NCBI RefSeq assembly: GCF_000156575.1
Contig: NZ_GG666047.1
Coordinates: 1 to 44,407 of the forward strand
Direction: 5' to 3'
Length of the DNA stretch: 44,407 bases
DNA from: Anaerococcus lactolyticus ATCC 51172
GTDB taxonomy: Bacteria; Bacillota; Clostridia; Tissierellales; Peptoniphilaceae
This document shows, one piece after another, positions 15,336 through 24,076 of this stretch (its first letter is position 1; each line of letters opens with the position of its first letter). The position numbers were made by a program, and so were the translations under genes. Under the pieces are notes generated by a model, which worked only from the letters and a program-made list of their open reading frames with translations, made no database searches and was not told the DNA's origin.

Positions 15336-16808
15336 ATGAAAATAGCTTTTGATAATGACAAATATATAAAAGAACAATCGGCAAAGATTGTTGAAAGAAT
15401 CAGTCACTTTGATAAATTGTACCTTGAATTTGGTGGCAAACTTTTTGATGATGCACACGCGTCTAGAGTCTTGCCAGGATTTTTACCAGATTCTAAATTG
15501 AGGATGCTTCTAAACATAAAGGATAAAACCGAAATAATTATAACTATAAATGCTAAAGACATTGAAAAGACAAAAATCAGGGGAGATAATGGAATTTCTT
15601 ACGATACAGAAGCCATAAGACTTAAGTCAGCCCTAGAAGATTTTGGATTTTTGGTTTCTGCTATCGTAATTACCCAATTTAATTACCAGGAAAAAGTTCT
15701 TAAGTATTGCCAATACTTGGATAACCTTGGTATAAAAAATTACAAAACTTACGATATTGTAGGCTACCCAAATAACTTAGCGACAATTATTTCTGATGAG
15801 GGTTTTGGTAAGAATGACCACGTAAAAACTACTAGACCACTAGTCGTTGTAACTGGTCCAGGACCTGGTTCAGGAAAGATGGCAACCTGTCTTTCTCAAA
15901 TGTACCTTGATCACGAAAATGGAGTTAATGCAGGCTATGCTAAGTTTGAAACCTTCCCAATTTGGAGTATACCACTTAAACATCCTGTAAATATAGCTTA
16001 TGAAGCAGCGACAGCTGACCTTGATGATGTGAATATGATCGACCCTTACCACCTTGAAGCCTATGGTAAGTCAGCTGTATCCTATAATAGGGATGTAGAG
16101 GCCTTCCCAATTTTAAAGAAGATGTTTGAAAAAATTATGGGCAAATCTCCTTATATGTCACCTACAGACATGGGTGTAAACATGTCAGGTTTTTGTATAG
16201 TAGATGATAAGGCAGCAGCAGATGCGTCCAAGGCAGAGATTATCAGAAGATATTACAATACCTTAGTTGATTATAGGATGGCTAAGGAAAATCTCCACAC
16301 TCTAGAAAAAATCGAAATTCTTATGAGCCAGCTAGAAATATCTGCTGATGATAGGCTAGTTGCTCTTGCTGCAAGAGATAGGGAAAAATCTTCAGGCACA
16401 GAAGCATTCGCCATCGAACTTGATAGTGGGGAAATAATTACAGGCAAGAAGAGCGACCTCCTAAGTGCACCTTCAGCTTGTATTCTAAATGTTCTAAAAA
16501 AACTTGGCAAGCTTGATGATGAGATTTTACTAATTTCTCCTCATATAATAGAGCCTGTTTCAGACCTTAAGACCAAGGGACTTGGTGGAAATGAAACTAG
16601 CTTATCGGTAAACGAAATGTTGATAGCTCTTTCAATTTCAGCTACAACCAATCCTCTAACCCATATGGCGATTAAGCAACTTGGAAAATTAAAGGGATTA
16701 GATGCACATTCAACAGTTATCTTAAATGATTCACAAAAGTCAATGCTAAGAAAACTTGGCTTAAACTTCACTCAAGATCCTGAATTTTCTCAAGATAATT
16801 ATAGGTAA
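15336..16808 (+). CDS. DUF1846 (UPF0371) family protein
   Basis: A 490-residue cytosolic protein recognised as DUF1846 by its start (KIAFDNDKYIKEQS), YLEFGGKLFDDAHASRVLPGF, PLVVVTGPGPGSGKMATCLSQ, the MIDPYHLEAYG segment and SPTDMGVNMSGF. The GPGPGSGKMAT stretch resembles a nucleotide-binding loop, though it is not a canonical Walker A. The biochemical function is not established as far as I know. It has a strong ribosome-binding site (TAGGAGG) and TATAAT boxes at 15306 and 15319, so it is probably transcribed alone. A bidirectional terminator separates it from the convergent phosphoesterase. Confidence 0.9.
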   Translation: MKIAFDNDKYIKEQSAKIVERISHFDKLYLEFGGKLFDDAHASRVLPGFLPDSKLRMLLNIKDKTEIIITINAKDIEKTKIRGDNGISYDTEAIRLKSALEDFGFLVSAIVITQFNYQEKVLKYCQYLDNLGIKNYKTYDIVGYPNNLATIISDEGFGKNDHVKTTRPLVVVTGPGPGSGKMATCLSQMYLDHENGVNAGYAKFETFPIWSIPLKHPVNIAYEAATADLDDVNMIDPYHLEAYGKSAVSYNRDVEAFPILKKMFEKIMGKSPYMSPTDMGVNMSGFCIVDDKAAADASKAEIIRRYYNTLVDYRMAKENLHTLEKIEILMSQLEISADDRLVALAARDREKSSGTEAFAIELDSGEIITGKKSDLLSAPSACILNVLKKLGKLDDEILLISPHIIEPVSDLKTKGLGGNETSLSVNEMLIALSISATTNPLTHMAIKQLGKLKGLDAHSTVILNDSQKSMLRKLGLNFTQDPEFSQDNYR

Positions 16809-16811
16809 AAT

Positions 16812-16853
16812 AAAACAAGCCTTTTGTAAAATATTTACAAGGCTTGTTTTTTT
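16812..16853. terminator. Bidirectional terminator
   Basis: AAAACAAGCC (16812-16821) and GGCTTGTTTT (16841-16850), with inner TTGTAAA/TTTACAA pairing, form a long stem with T-tracts on both strands. It serves the DUF1846 gene and the convergent phosphoesterase. Confidence 0.85.
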
Positions 16854-18984
16854 AATTGTCACTATCATCAAATTCTATATAATTGAAATAATAGTCTACG
16901 TCATTATCTGTATCATTTTGGTAGGTCTCTGCCATGTCCTTATTCATCTCGCCTATCATGTCTGTGATAAATTTTCTAAGCGATTTTTGACCAAACATCT
17001 TATCTGACATATCCATCTTAAACTTCCTAACTAGTTTTGAATGAGCTATTTCTTTAGCAAGGTCTACACCACTTATCTGAGATTTTTTTATAATAAACTT
17101 AGATAGGAGATTTAATAAGTCTCTTAGGTTGTTAACCTTTGACCTCATATACTTGTAGGTTAGGTTTGCTGTTAAACCATGGGTTTTGATTAGGTCGTCA
17201 TAAAACCTATTTTTAGAACCATATTTTATAAAGATAATGTTGGTCGTAACATAGTCAAAAGCTTCATTTATTTCATCACCAGCATAGTCAATAAGGTCAT
17301 TTATTATATTATAAGACTTATCATTTAGCCTATCTATCATTGATGTAATGTAGGCAGGTTTTTCAATATCGTTAGACCTATACTGGTAGATGAAGTTAGC
17401 AAAGTCATAAAAATTGTGACCTTCCTTATCGATTGGCATTTTGAAAATCTTGTTAAGGATTTTTTCGAAAAAGTAAATCATAAGAGGTGGGTAGAGAATA
17501 TCTTTTTCAATTTGTTTGAAAATCACATCTAAGGCCTCTTCAATATCATTAGAATAAATACTTAACCTATTGCCAATAGTCTTTATTTGAATATGGTAGG
17601 ATTCCATTTCTTCAATAAGGTTAATGCTACCAATGATGGTTCGGTTGATTGGAAATTTATCTTTAACCAGAGGAAAAACAATCCTATCCATATAGCCCTG
17701 GTAAGGCGCGTTGATTTTAAGATTAGCATTCACCTGATCAATAATTTCTTTTTTAATGTTTATATTTTCCAACCTAGGGTTGTTAGCTTGAATTCTGATA
17801 TAATTGGATATAACTTCCCTGAGAGAAAGTTGGTTTTCTAGCGTGTGCATCGATGCGTTTTCAATGTGGATTGAGTTTTTGTTTTCATCTATATAGGTGA
17901 ATTCTTTTATAAGTTCTGTTTTAATTTCTATTTCAAAACCATTTATAGTTCTTGACTTATTTTTTATATTTAAGTGTCTGATAGGGAGAGGATAGGTGAT
18001 GGTTGACCCGGTTTGGATATCGTAGATTTCATTGCCATCTTCTGAGATAAATTTAGCTGTCCCATTTTCATGAAGGTGGCCAGTGAAAATAAACCTAACT
18101 CCATTATCAGCTAAGACTTCTATAGGGGTTTTGTTATTAAGTCTAGGGTCAGAGTCTTTTATTTTGTCCTTGTATTCCTTGATTATAAATGGTGAAAAGA
18201 CTAATTCTTGGTTCCTAAAATTTGGGATGAAGGCGTGGTGAGAGACAGCAATAACCATGTCGTTACGAGCCTTGGCTTCGTCAATTTTATCAGCTATCCA
18301 CCTTAGTTGTTCTGTTGATACAGATCCAATTACATTATTCATCCCGTCCCTATGGCCTTGTTCCATGTCTGCTGCATAAATAGAAGAATCAATCATGATT
18401 ATGCTTAGGCCGTTGTCATAATGATCTTCTTTTTTAATCCTTGCAACATAAGAAAAATAGCCGTTGGCATAGGAGGAATATTTTTGCTCCCTCTTATATT
18501 TTTTATTTACTTCGTCAATGTAGGCTTTAAAGATTTCGCTATCCTTATAAAATTCTAAAATAGAAGAATCTTGGTAGATAAAATCATAAATTGCATAAAA
18601 ATCTTCAGGGCTTGTTGGTTGAGTTTTTTTGTCATTTTTATAATCGTAGGCTTTTTTTGAATTTATATCGTGGTTGCCAGGTATTAGAAAAATTTTTCTA
18701 TCAGGAGCTTTATCTTGCCAAGCTTTAAGGAGAGAAGCAGCCTTTTTGTGGCTTATCAGCTCACCTTCCTTGCTTATATCACCAGAAATTATTAAAAATT
18801 TACTCTGAACTTCATCAACAAGACTTAGGGCTTTTTTAAAAAGATTCTCACTTTCTACGACTAGTTTTCTTTCTACTTTTAACTCTTTTCTTAAACTCTC
18901 TGTGTTGGCAATCAGTGATTCGCAAAGGACGTGGGGGTCTGAAATGATTGACATATCGAAAGTTTTCTTAACATTAGTATCCAT
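16852..18984 (-). CDS. Large calcineurin-like metallophosphoesterase
   Basis: A 710-residue protein with an N-terminal metallophosphoesterase domain. The dinuclear-metal motifs are all visible: DPH (Asp16, His18), GD (Asp69), GNHD (103-106), SHH (about 247-249) and GHLH (301-304). The remaining ~370 residues are mostly helical, with no recognised domain or catalytic motif. Related large phosphoesterases of Gram-positives are often exported, but no signal peptide or membrane span is seen here, which suggests a cytosolic protein. The substrate is unknown. The start has GAGGA upstream and a TATAAT (minus strand, 19011-19016). It is divergent from nrfA. Confidence 0.88.
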   Translation of the reverse strand: MDTNVKKTFDMSIISDPHVLCESLIANTESLRKELKVERKLVVESENLFKKALSLVDEVQSKFLIISGDISKEGELISHKKAASLLKAWQDKAPDRKIFLIPGNHDINSKKAYDYKNDKKTQPTSPEDFYAIYDFIYQDSSILEFYKDSEIFKAYIDEVNKKYKREQKYSSYANGYFSYVARIKKEDHYDNGLSIIMIDSSIYAADMEQGHRDGMNNVIGSVSTEQLRWIADKIDEAKARNDMVIAVSHHAFIPNFRNQELVFSPFIIKEYKDKIKDSDPRLNNKTPIEVLADNGVRFIFTGHLHENGTAKFISEDGNEIYDIQTGSTITYPLPIRHLNIKNKSRTINGFEIEIKTELIKEFTYIDENKNSIHIENASMHTLENQLSLREVISNYIRIQANNPRLENINIKKEIIDQVNANLKINAPYQGYMDRIVFPLVKDKFPINRTIIGSINLIEEMESYHIQIKTIGNRLSIYSNDIEEALDVIFKQIEKDILYPPLMIYFFEKILNKIFKMPIDKEGHNFYDFANFIYQYRSNDIEKPAYITSMIDRLNDKSYNIINDLIDYAGDEINEAFDYVTTNIIFIKYGSKNRFYDDLIKTHGLTANLTYKYMRSKVNNLRDLLNLLSKFIIKKSQISGVDLAKEIAHSKLVRKFKMDMSDKMFGQKSLRKFITDMIGEMNKDMAETYQNDTDNDVDYYFNYIEFDDSDN

Positions 18985-19087
18985 AATTTCCTCGTAAATT
19001 TGTTAACTATATTATACCTTTTTTATAAAAATTTTATATGGGAAGCTTTAGAGGTATTACTATGTTTGCCAAAAATCTTATAATAGT

Positions 19088-19116
19088 TTATAATATATAA
19101 TAAGATATAGTATAAT
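19088..19116 (+). promoter_or_regulatory. Probable nrfA promoter
   Basis: TATAAT at 19111-19116 with TTATAA at 19088-19093, spacer 17. The -10 is consensus and the -35 is weak, which would be compatible with an activator, but no clear operator is seen. The flanking DNA is very AT-rich, with several other TATAAT-like words. Confidence 0.45.
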
Positions 19117-19166
19117 ATGGGTTTTCTGTATGCTCATTTGTATTTTAAATTATATAGGAGGAGAAG

Positions 19167-20375
19167 ATGAATAAGAAGATTGTAGCGACCTTATCTGCCT
19201 TTGTTTTAGCCGTATCTCTTAGCTCTTGTAGCAATGATTCAGAAATCAAAACTGCAGAAGATTACAAAGATACATATCCAGACGTTTATGCGACATATAA
19301 AGCTAATGAAGATATGAGCGAAACAAAATTTGGTGGCTCAGTTCAAGTAGATTATCTTGAAGCTCATCCAAATTTGAGAACCTACTACGATGGTTATTGT
19401 TTCGCTAAACAATATGATAGGGCTAGGGGTCACGTTTACGCCCTTGAAGATGCTATTAATACAAAAAGACCAAAACCAGGTGCATCATGTCTTGCTTGTA
19501 AGACTATTGACTTTGTAAAAGCACTCGAAAAAGACGGAATTGATGTAAATAGTATGGACTTTGATCAATTTGTAAAAGACCATCCAAAAATGCAGACAAT
19601 CTCATGTGCTGACTGCCACTTGGACACTCCTGGTAAGATTCAAGTTACTAGAGATCACTTCAAGAAACAAATCGACCAAGGCAATGTAAATGGCAACAAT
19701 ACAAAGGCTGACAGCCTTACTTGTGCACAATGCCACGTTGAATATTACCTAGACCCAGAAACAAAAGAAGTAGGTTTACCATATAAGTATGGTTTTGAAA
19801 CCGATGATATGCTAAAATATTACGATGAAATTGATTTTGCGGATTGGGAACACCCACAAACAGGTGCCAAGCTCCTTAAGGCCCAACACCCAGAGTATGA
19901 AACTATGATGGGTTCTGTTCACGATTCAGCAGGACTTTCTTGTATAGATTGCCACATGCCTGTTTTTGAAAATGAGAAGGGTGAGAAATTCAGGTCTCAC
20001 CATTGGACAAGCCCACTTAAGTCAAAGGAAAATATCAAAAATTCTTGCTTATCTTGCCACGCTGGTAAGAGCGAAGATGAAATGATTGCTTGGGTTGAAG
20101 AAGTCCAAAAAGGCGTATATGATAGGACAAACGAAGTAAGTGATGAACTTAAGAAATTTGTAGACCTTTTAGCTAAACATGTTAAAGCTGGTGACTTATC
20201 AGATAAGGATAAGGCAGAGCTTCAAAAAATTCACAGACATGCTCAATTCAAATGGGACTTTGTGTGGGTAGAAAATGGTGAAGGCTTCCACAATTCAAAG
20301 AAGGCCCACCAAAACCTAGACGAAGCTGAAGAATTAGTGAAACAAGGCCTAGAAATCTTGAAGAAGTATGAATAA
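19167..20375 (+). CDS. nrfA: Ammonia-forming cytochrome c nitrite reductase NrfA (lipoprotein form)
   Basis: Reduces nitrite to ammonium with six electrons. Five haem sites are visible: the catalytic CLACK (Cys108-Lys112, lysine axial ligand), then CADCH (147-151), CAQCH (186-190), CIDCH (259-263) and CLSCH (294-298). The VEYY (about 191-194) and KAQHPE (about 238-243) segments match the conserved calcium-site region, and YDRARGH and VHDSAG carry candidate active-site Arg and His. The lipobox LSSC (Cys21) predicts a lipid anchor on the outer membrane face. 402 residues is slightly short for NrfA. The quinol dehydrogenase NrfH is not encoded next to it; instead resB and ccsA follow. Confidence 0.94.
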   Translation: MNKKIVATLSAFVLAVSLSSCSNDSEIKTAEDYKDTYPDVYATYKANEDMSETKFGGSVQVDYLEAHPNLRTYYDGYCFAKQYDRARGHVYALEDAINTKRPKPGASCLACKTIDFVKALEKDGIDVNSMDFDQFVKDHPKMQTISCADCHLDTPGKIQVTRDHFKKQIDQGNVNGNNTKADSLTCAQCHVEYYLDPETKEVGLPYKYGFETDDMLKYYDEIDFADWEHPQTGAKLLKAQHPEYETMMGSVHDSAGLSCIDCHMPVFENEKGEKFRSHHWTSPLKSKENIKNSCLSCHAGKSEDEMIAWVEEVQKGVYDRTNEVSDELKKFVDLLAKHVKAGDLSDKDKAELQKIHRHAQFKWDFVWVENGEGFHNSKKAHQNLDEAEELVKQGLEILKKYE

Positions 20376-20377
20376 AA

Positions 20378-20415
20378 AAAGCTAAAATGGACTCCCAAGG
20401 AGTCCTTTTGCTTTA
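20378..20415 (+). terminator. Terminator or attenuator between nrfA and resB
   Basis: GGACTCC and GGAGTCC with a three-base loop, extended by AAAA/TTTT and AAAGC/GCTTT pairings, followed by a short T-rich stretch. The resB ribosome-binding site begins right after it. It may let nrfA mRNA accumulate above resB-ccsA. Confidence 0.7.
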
Positions 20416-20424
20416 AGGAAAATT

Positions 20425-21699
20425 ATGAAAAAACAAATAAAAAAAATATTTAAAAGTTTTTATTCGATGAAAACTGGGATAATTTTGCTAGTGGTAATTG
20501 CACTTTTATCGGTAATAGGAACAGTGATTCCCCAAGGTAACCAAGAAGAATTTTATCTTCAATCCTACAGCAATACTTGGGCAAAACTTATCCTTCTTTG
20601 TGATTTTGATAAGGTGTTTTCCGCATGGTGGTACATCTTAATTACAATCCTACTTTTGATAAATTTATTTTTGTGTAGTGTAAACCGCTTTAAGGTAATT
20701 TTTGAAAAATCATTTAAGGATCCTGAAATTTCGCCCAAACTGAAGGAATATCAAACATGGACCAGGGTAAAAGATGATGAATTATCTATTTTTAAAAAGC
20801 TAAATATTAGAGCTTATAAGAAAACAGAAGTAGACGGGAAGGAAGTTTTTTATAAGTTTGATGGCAAAATTGGATACATGGGATCCTGGCTTACCCACCT
20901 ATCCTTAATTATAATTATCCTAGCCTTTGCCTATGGTAGGTACAGGGGATTTGAAGAGTTTGTTCATGGAGTGCCAGGAACTGTAATGGAGCTTGAAAAT
21001 TCTTCTTATAAGATTAAAGTAGACCAATATGATGTAATGTTCAGGAAAGACTACACAGTTGACCAATACATCACAAGCCTGAGTATCCTTGATAAAAATG
21101 ACAAGGAAGTTGACAAGGGCCTTGCTATGGTAAACAAGCCTTTTAGGTTTAAGGACTTTAATGTATATCAAAATTCTACAGGTTGGGCCTACCACGCCTT
21201 ACTATTTAAGGATAAAAAGTTATTAGAAGATAAGCTCATGTATAAGGGTGATGTCTTTGTGGCAGATAATAAAAAAATTGCCTTGCAATTTGTAGATTTT
21301 TATCCAGACTTTGATGAAAAGTCTATGATGAAACCAAGAACCAAGTCGCCATTTTTAAAACATCCCGTAACTTTATATGCTATATTCTATGATGGATTTA
21401 GGGTGGATATGGGACTTAACCATCCGGGAGAACCCATAGAATGGGAAGGCTACACATTTGTGATTAGGGATCCACAGATGTTTACCCTCTTGCAGGTGGC
21501 AAATGACCCAGCAACACCTATAGCACTTTTGGGAGCCATCCTCCTAATGATAGGTCTATTTTTAGCCTTCTATATAAATCCTAGGGAGGTCATTGTAGTT
21601 AGGGACGATGGTTTTGATTACCTTCACATTAGGCAAGCCAAACACGATAAGCTTCACAGCAAAAAATATGAAAAAATAATTGGAGAGATTAAATTATAA
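20425..21699 (+). CDS. resB: Cytochrome c biogenesis protein ResB (System II)
   Basis: With CcsA it delivers haem across the membrane and presents reduced apocytochrome for covalent attachment. It shows the ResB layout: FYSMKTGIILL leading into TM1 with VIGTVIPQG, TM2 at about 70-90, TM3 at about 145-165, a large extracytoplasmic domain including VYQNSTGWAY, and a last TM (about 373-395) followed by a cytoplasmic tail. 424 residues is typical of compact Firmicute ResB. It lies 49 bases after nrfA, with a hairpin between, and overlaps ccsA by one base (TAATG), which fits maturation of the pentahaem NrfA. Confidence 0.92.
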   Translation: MKKQIKKIFKSFYSMKTGIILLVVIALLSVIGTVIPQGNQEEFYLQSYSNTWAKLILLCDFDKVFSAWWYILITILLLINLFLCSVNRFKVIFEKSFKDPEISPKLKEYQTWTRVKDDELSIFKKLNIRAYKKTEVDGKEVFYKFDGKIGYMGSWLTHLSLIIIILAFAYGRYRGFEEFVHGVPGTVMELENSSYKIKVDQYDVMFRKDYTVDQYITSLSILDKNDKEVDKGLAMVNKPFRFKDFNVYQNSTGWAYHALLFKDKKLLEDKLMYKGDVFVADNKKIALQFVDFYPDFDEKSMMKPRTKSPFLKHPVTLYAIFYDGFRVDMGLNHPGEPIEWEGYTFVIRDPQMFTLLQVANDPATPIALLGAILLMIGLFLAFYINPREVIVVRDDGFDYLHIRQAKHDKLHSKKYEKIIGEIKL

Positions 21700-22520
21700 T
21701 GAACTTAGTAAAAGTAGAAAATATATTATTTTATATAAGTCTTTTTGGCTATTTAATATCTATGTTGCTATTCATAGCACTTTTTGTAAATAAGACAGAA
21801 AAGTGGGGGATAAGGGGCAGAAATGTTTTAACAGCAGCCTTCCTAGCCCACACCCTAGCCTTGGGTGTTAGGTGGGTAAATGCAGGAAGGATTCCACTTT
21901 CAAACCAATATGAATTTGCCACTGCCTTTGCTTGGGGCATAGCTCTTTGCTATTTGATTTTTGAAAGAAAATATAAGCTCCTAGCTATGGGCACATTTGT
22001 TACCCCAATATTATTTTTAATAATAGGCTACGCTGCTATGCGTGATAGGACAGTAAGACCTTTGATGCCAGCTCTTGATAGTAAATGGCTAGCAGTCCAT
22101 GTTTCCCTTGCTATCCTATCCTATGGGGCCTTTGCAGTAGCAGCAGGCATTTCTGCCATGTTCCTTATGAGAGATAAGTTTAGTAGTGATTCATTTTTAT
22201 CAAAGTCTATGGCAGATAAAGAACAGCTTGACCTAATCGCCTATAGGATTATAGCCTTTGGATATATTTTCTTATCCCTAGTAATGATAACAGGTGCTAT
22301 CTGGGCAGAGTCTGCCTGGGGCAGGTATTGGGCATGGGATCCAAAGGAAACTTGGTCCTTTATCACTTGGATAATCTATTCAATCTACCTTCACCTAAGA
22401 AGGTCTAGGGGTTGGGAAGGAAAAAGAGCGGCTATATTTGCAATCTTAGGTTTTATTTGCGTCGTCTTCACCTATATTGGCGTAAATACCTTATTACCAT
22501 CACTTCACTCCTATGCATAA
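21699..22520 (+). CDS. ccsA: Cytochrome c biogenesis protein CcsA (System II haem handling)
   Basis: A 273-residue polytopic membrane protein with about eight spans. The tryptophan-rich WWD motif that binds haem is visible as WGRYWAWDPKETWSF (about residues 206-220). Conserved histidines that can ligate haem occur in AHTLALG, VHVSLA and the C-terminal LPSLHSYA. It pairs with ResB immediately upstream; the one-base stop/start overlap suggests equal synthesis. A ribosome-binding site (GGAGAG) lies about 12 bases before the ATG. The likely client in this locus is NrfA. Confidence 0.93.
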   Translation: MNLVKVENILFYISLFGYLISMLLFIALFVNKTEKWGIRGRNVLTAAFLAHTLALGVRWVNAGRIPLSNQYEFATAFAWGIALCYLIFERKYKLLAMGTFVTPILFLIIGYAAMRDRTVRPLMPALDSKWLAVHVSLAILSYGAFAVAAGISAMFLMRDKFSSDSFLSKSMADKEQLDLIAYRIIAFGYIFLSLVMITGAIWAESAWGRYWAWDPKETWSFITWIIYSIYLHLRRSRGWEGKRAAIFAILGFICVVFTYIGVNTLLPSLHSYA

Positions 22521-22529
22521 GAGGAAAAT

Positions 22530-23081
22530 ATGAAAAAATTTAAGATAAAAGACCTTACTTTCATGGCTATATCCATAGCCTTGATGTATGTCTTTGGCAA
22601 GGTTTTGTACTTGATGAGTAGGTTTTTTCCGATTCCAGGCTCCCGAGTCATATTTACCACACCACTTTTTACTTTTATTTTAACAGCAGCAGTTTTAAAA
22701 ACTAAAAAAATTGGAACCATATCCATAGTCATGGGCCTTTTGGCCCTGATTTTGTTGAGGCTAACGCTTTTTGGGGCCATAGCTGTAGGCCTTACAGGGA
22801 TTTTAACAGACCTTACTAGCTTGATTTTAATAAAATCTTACACAGACTATAAGTCAATTAATAAGACCCTAGCCTTTCATAGTTTTTATTCGATATGGAC
22901 TTCATATTTTTTGGTAAGTCTTTTTATCGAAAATTCTACCTTTGTTATGGGTAATATTTTTTTTGTTTTCATCACTTCACTTATCTTATATTTTGTTGCC
23001 TACTATATAGGAAAACTTACTATAAGACTATTTGAGTCAAGGAAATTATTGGACAATAAGACCCATAGTTTTAAGGATTAA
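22530..23081 (+). CDS. Small integral membrane protein, possibly ECF S-component-like
   Basis: A 183-residue very hydrophobic protein with five or six predicted spans and a basic N-terminus (MKKFKIKDL). The early PIPGSR segment after TM1 and the overall size resemble substrate-binding S components of ECF vitamin transporters, but no diagnostic motif lets me name a ligand. It starts 9 bases after ccsA with its own AGAGGA, so it very probably belongs to the nrfA-resB-ccsA transcript. An alternative is a dedicated partner of cytochrome maturation or electron delivery. No terminator is seen after it. Confidence 0.8.
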   Translation: MKKFKIKDLTFMAISIALMYVFGKVLYLMSRFFPIPGSRVIFTTPLFTFILTAAVLKTKKIGTISIVMGLLALILLRLTLFGAIAVGLTGILTDLTSLILIKSYTDYKSINKTLAFHSFYSIWTSYFLVSLFIENSTFVMGNIFFVFITSLILYFVAYYIGKLTIRLFESRKLLDNKTHSFKD

Positions 23082-23105
23082 AAAATTTTACTAGACCTTG
23101 GTAGA

Positions 23106-23133
23106 TTGTTTAAATTCCTTTTTAAAGTAAAAT
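23106..23133 (+). promoter_or_regulatory. Possible promoter of the yybS-gdpP-rplI-dnaB operon
   Basis: TTGTTT (23106-23111) and TAAAAT (23128-23133) are 16 bases apart in a 92-base gap. Both are imperfect matches, and this is the only obvious candidate before a long gene run. Confidence 0.35.
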
Positions 23134-23173
23134 AATATAGATAAAAATTATTGAATTTTTACATGGAGATTTT

Positions 23174-24076
23174 ATGATTTTAACAAAAAATATAAACAAG
23201 ATTATGGAGCCTATTTTTGTTATAGCCCTAAGTCTACTTTGCTTATATTTTGCTCAAACTAGCCTGATTTTTATAGGAATAATTCCTATATTATTTACAA
23301 TATTTTACTTTAACGAGGGGATATTAAGCTTTTTAATTAGCGCTGGTGGAACATATATTTTAGGAATGATTTTTACTGATAGGGAAGATATTTTTACAAG
23401 TTTTGTTCCCTTATTGGTTATTAGCCTTGGGCTAATCGTTCTAATAAGCCTTAGATTTACTGCTAGGGTTCAGATTCTTACAGCTTTTATCATAACTAGT
23501 TTAACTTTTATTTTTTTATACAAATACAAGATGCTAGTTAATAATATAAGTATGGATAAGTTAGCTATAAATTTAAAGACAAGCTTTGAAAGTTCTTATC
23601 CATATAGGCTGGACTTTGATGTTTATAGGCTTACTACAAGTCTTTATCCGGCCATACTAGCTTGGATATCAATGTTTTATGCAATCTTGTCGGTAAAAAT
23701 AATTAGAAATTATTTGTCAGTTGTAGATGAGACTTATACAGATATAACCCAGCTTGATGAACTAAGGCTAAGACCTAGAGACTTACTTATTCTTTTGATT
23801 ATTGGTCTAGCTTTCTATTTCGTAGGTAGATTTTTTTCTATCGGGAAAATATATATTTTAGGAAATTTAATTTTACTAAGCCTGATGTTTTTTGCAATTA
23901 ATGGTTTAAGTCTTTTTGATTTTATGTTAAAGAACTCAAACTTGCCTCTAACGAGGGCTTTCCAGTGGTTTTTCATGCTGATACTCATCCAGATTTTAAT
24001 TATCCCTTTGATAATCTTTGGGATAGCAGATATATTTTTAGATTTTAGAGCAAGGAGGAAAAATGAAGAACAATGA
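23174..24076 (+). CDS. YybS family membrane protein (DUF2232)
   Basis: A 300-residue polytopic membrane protein with about eight hydrophobic spans and few charged loops. Sequence features and its place directly before gdpP, rplI and dnaB match Bacillus YybS (DUF2232), whose function is unsettled. A loop with DETYTDITQLDELRLRPRDL joins the spans, which is characteristic of the family. The start has GGAG upstream. It overlaps gdpP by 14 bases, and the gdpP ribosome-binding site (AGGAGG) lies inside its last codons. Confidence 0.85.
   Translation: MILTKNINKIMEPIFVIALSLLCLYFAQTSLIFIGIIPILFTIFYFNEGILSFLISAGGTYILGMIFTDREDIFTSFVPLLVISLGLIVLISLRFTARVQILTAFIITSLTFIFLYKYKMLVNNISMDKLAINLKTSFESSYPYRLDFDVYRLTTSLYPAILAWISMFYAILSVKIIRNYLSVVDETYTDITQLDELRLRPRDLLILLIIGLAFYFVGRFFSIGKIYILGNLILLSLMFFAINGLSLFDFMLKNSNLPLTRAFQWFFMLILIQILIIPLIIFGIADIFLDFRARRKNEEQ

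Noticed and set aside
18985-19020. Rex-type redox operator (TTGTTAAC) between the phosphoesterase and nrfA
   Set aside because: Only one half-site is present, with no inverted partner at the right distance.
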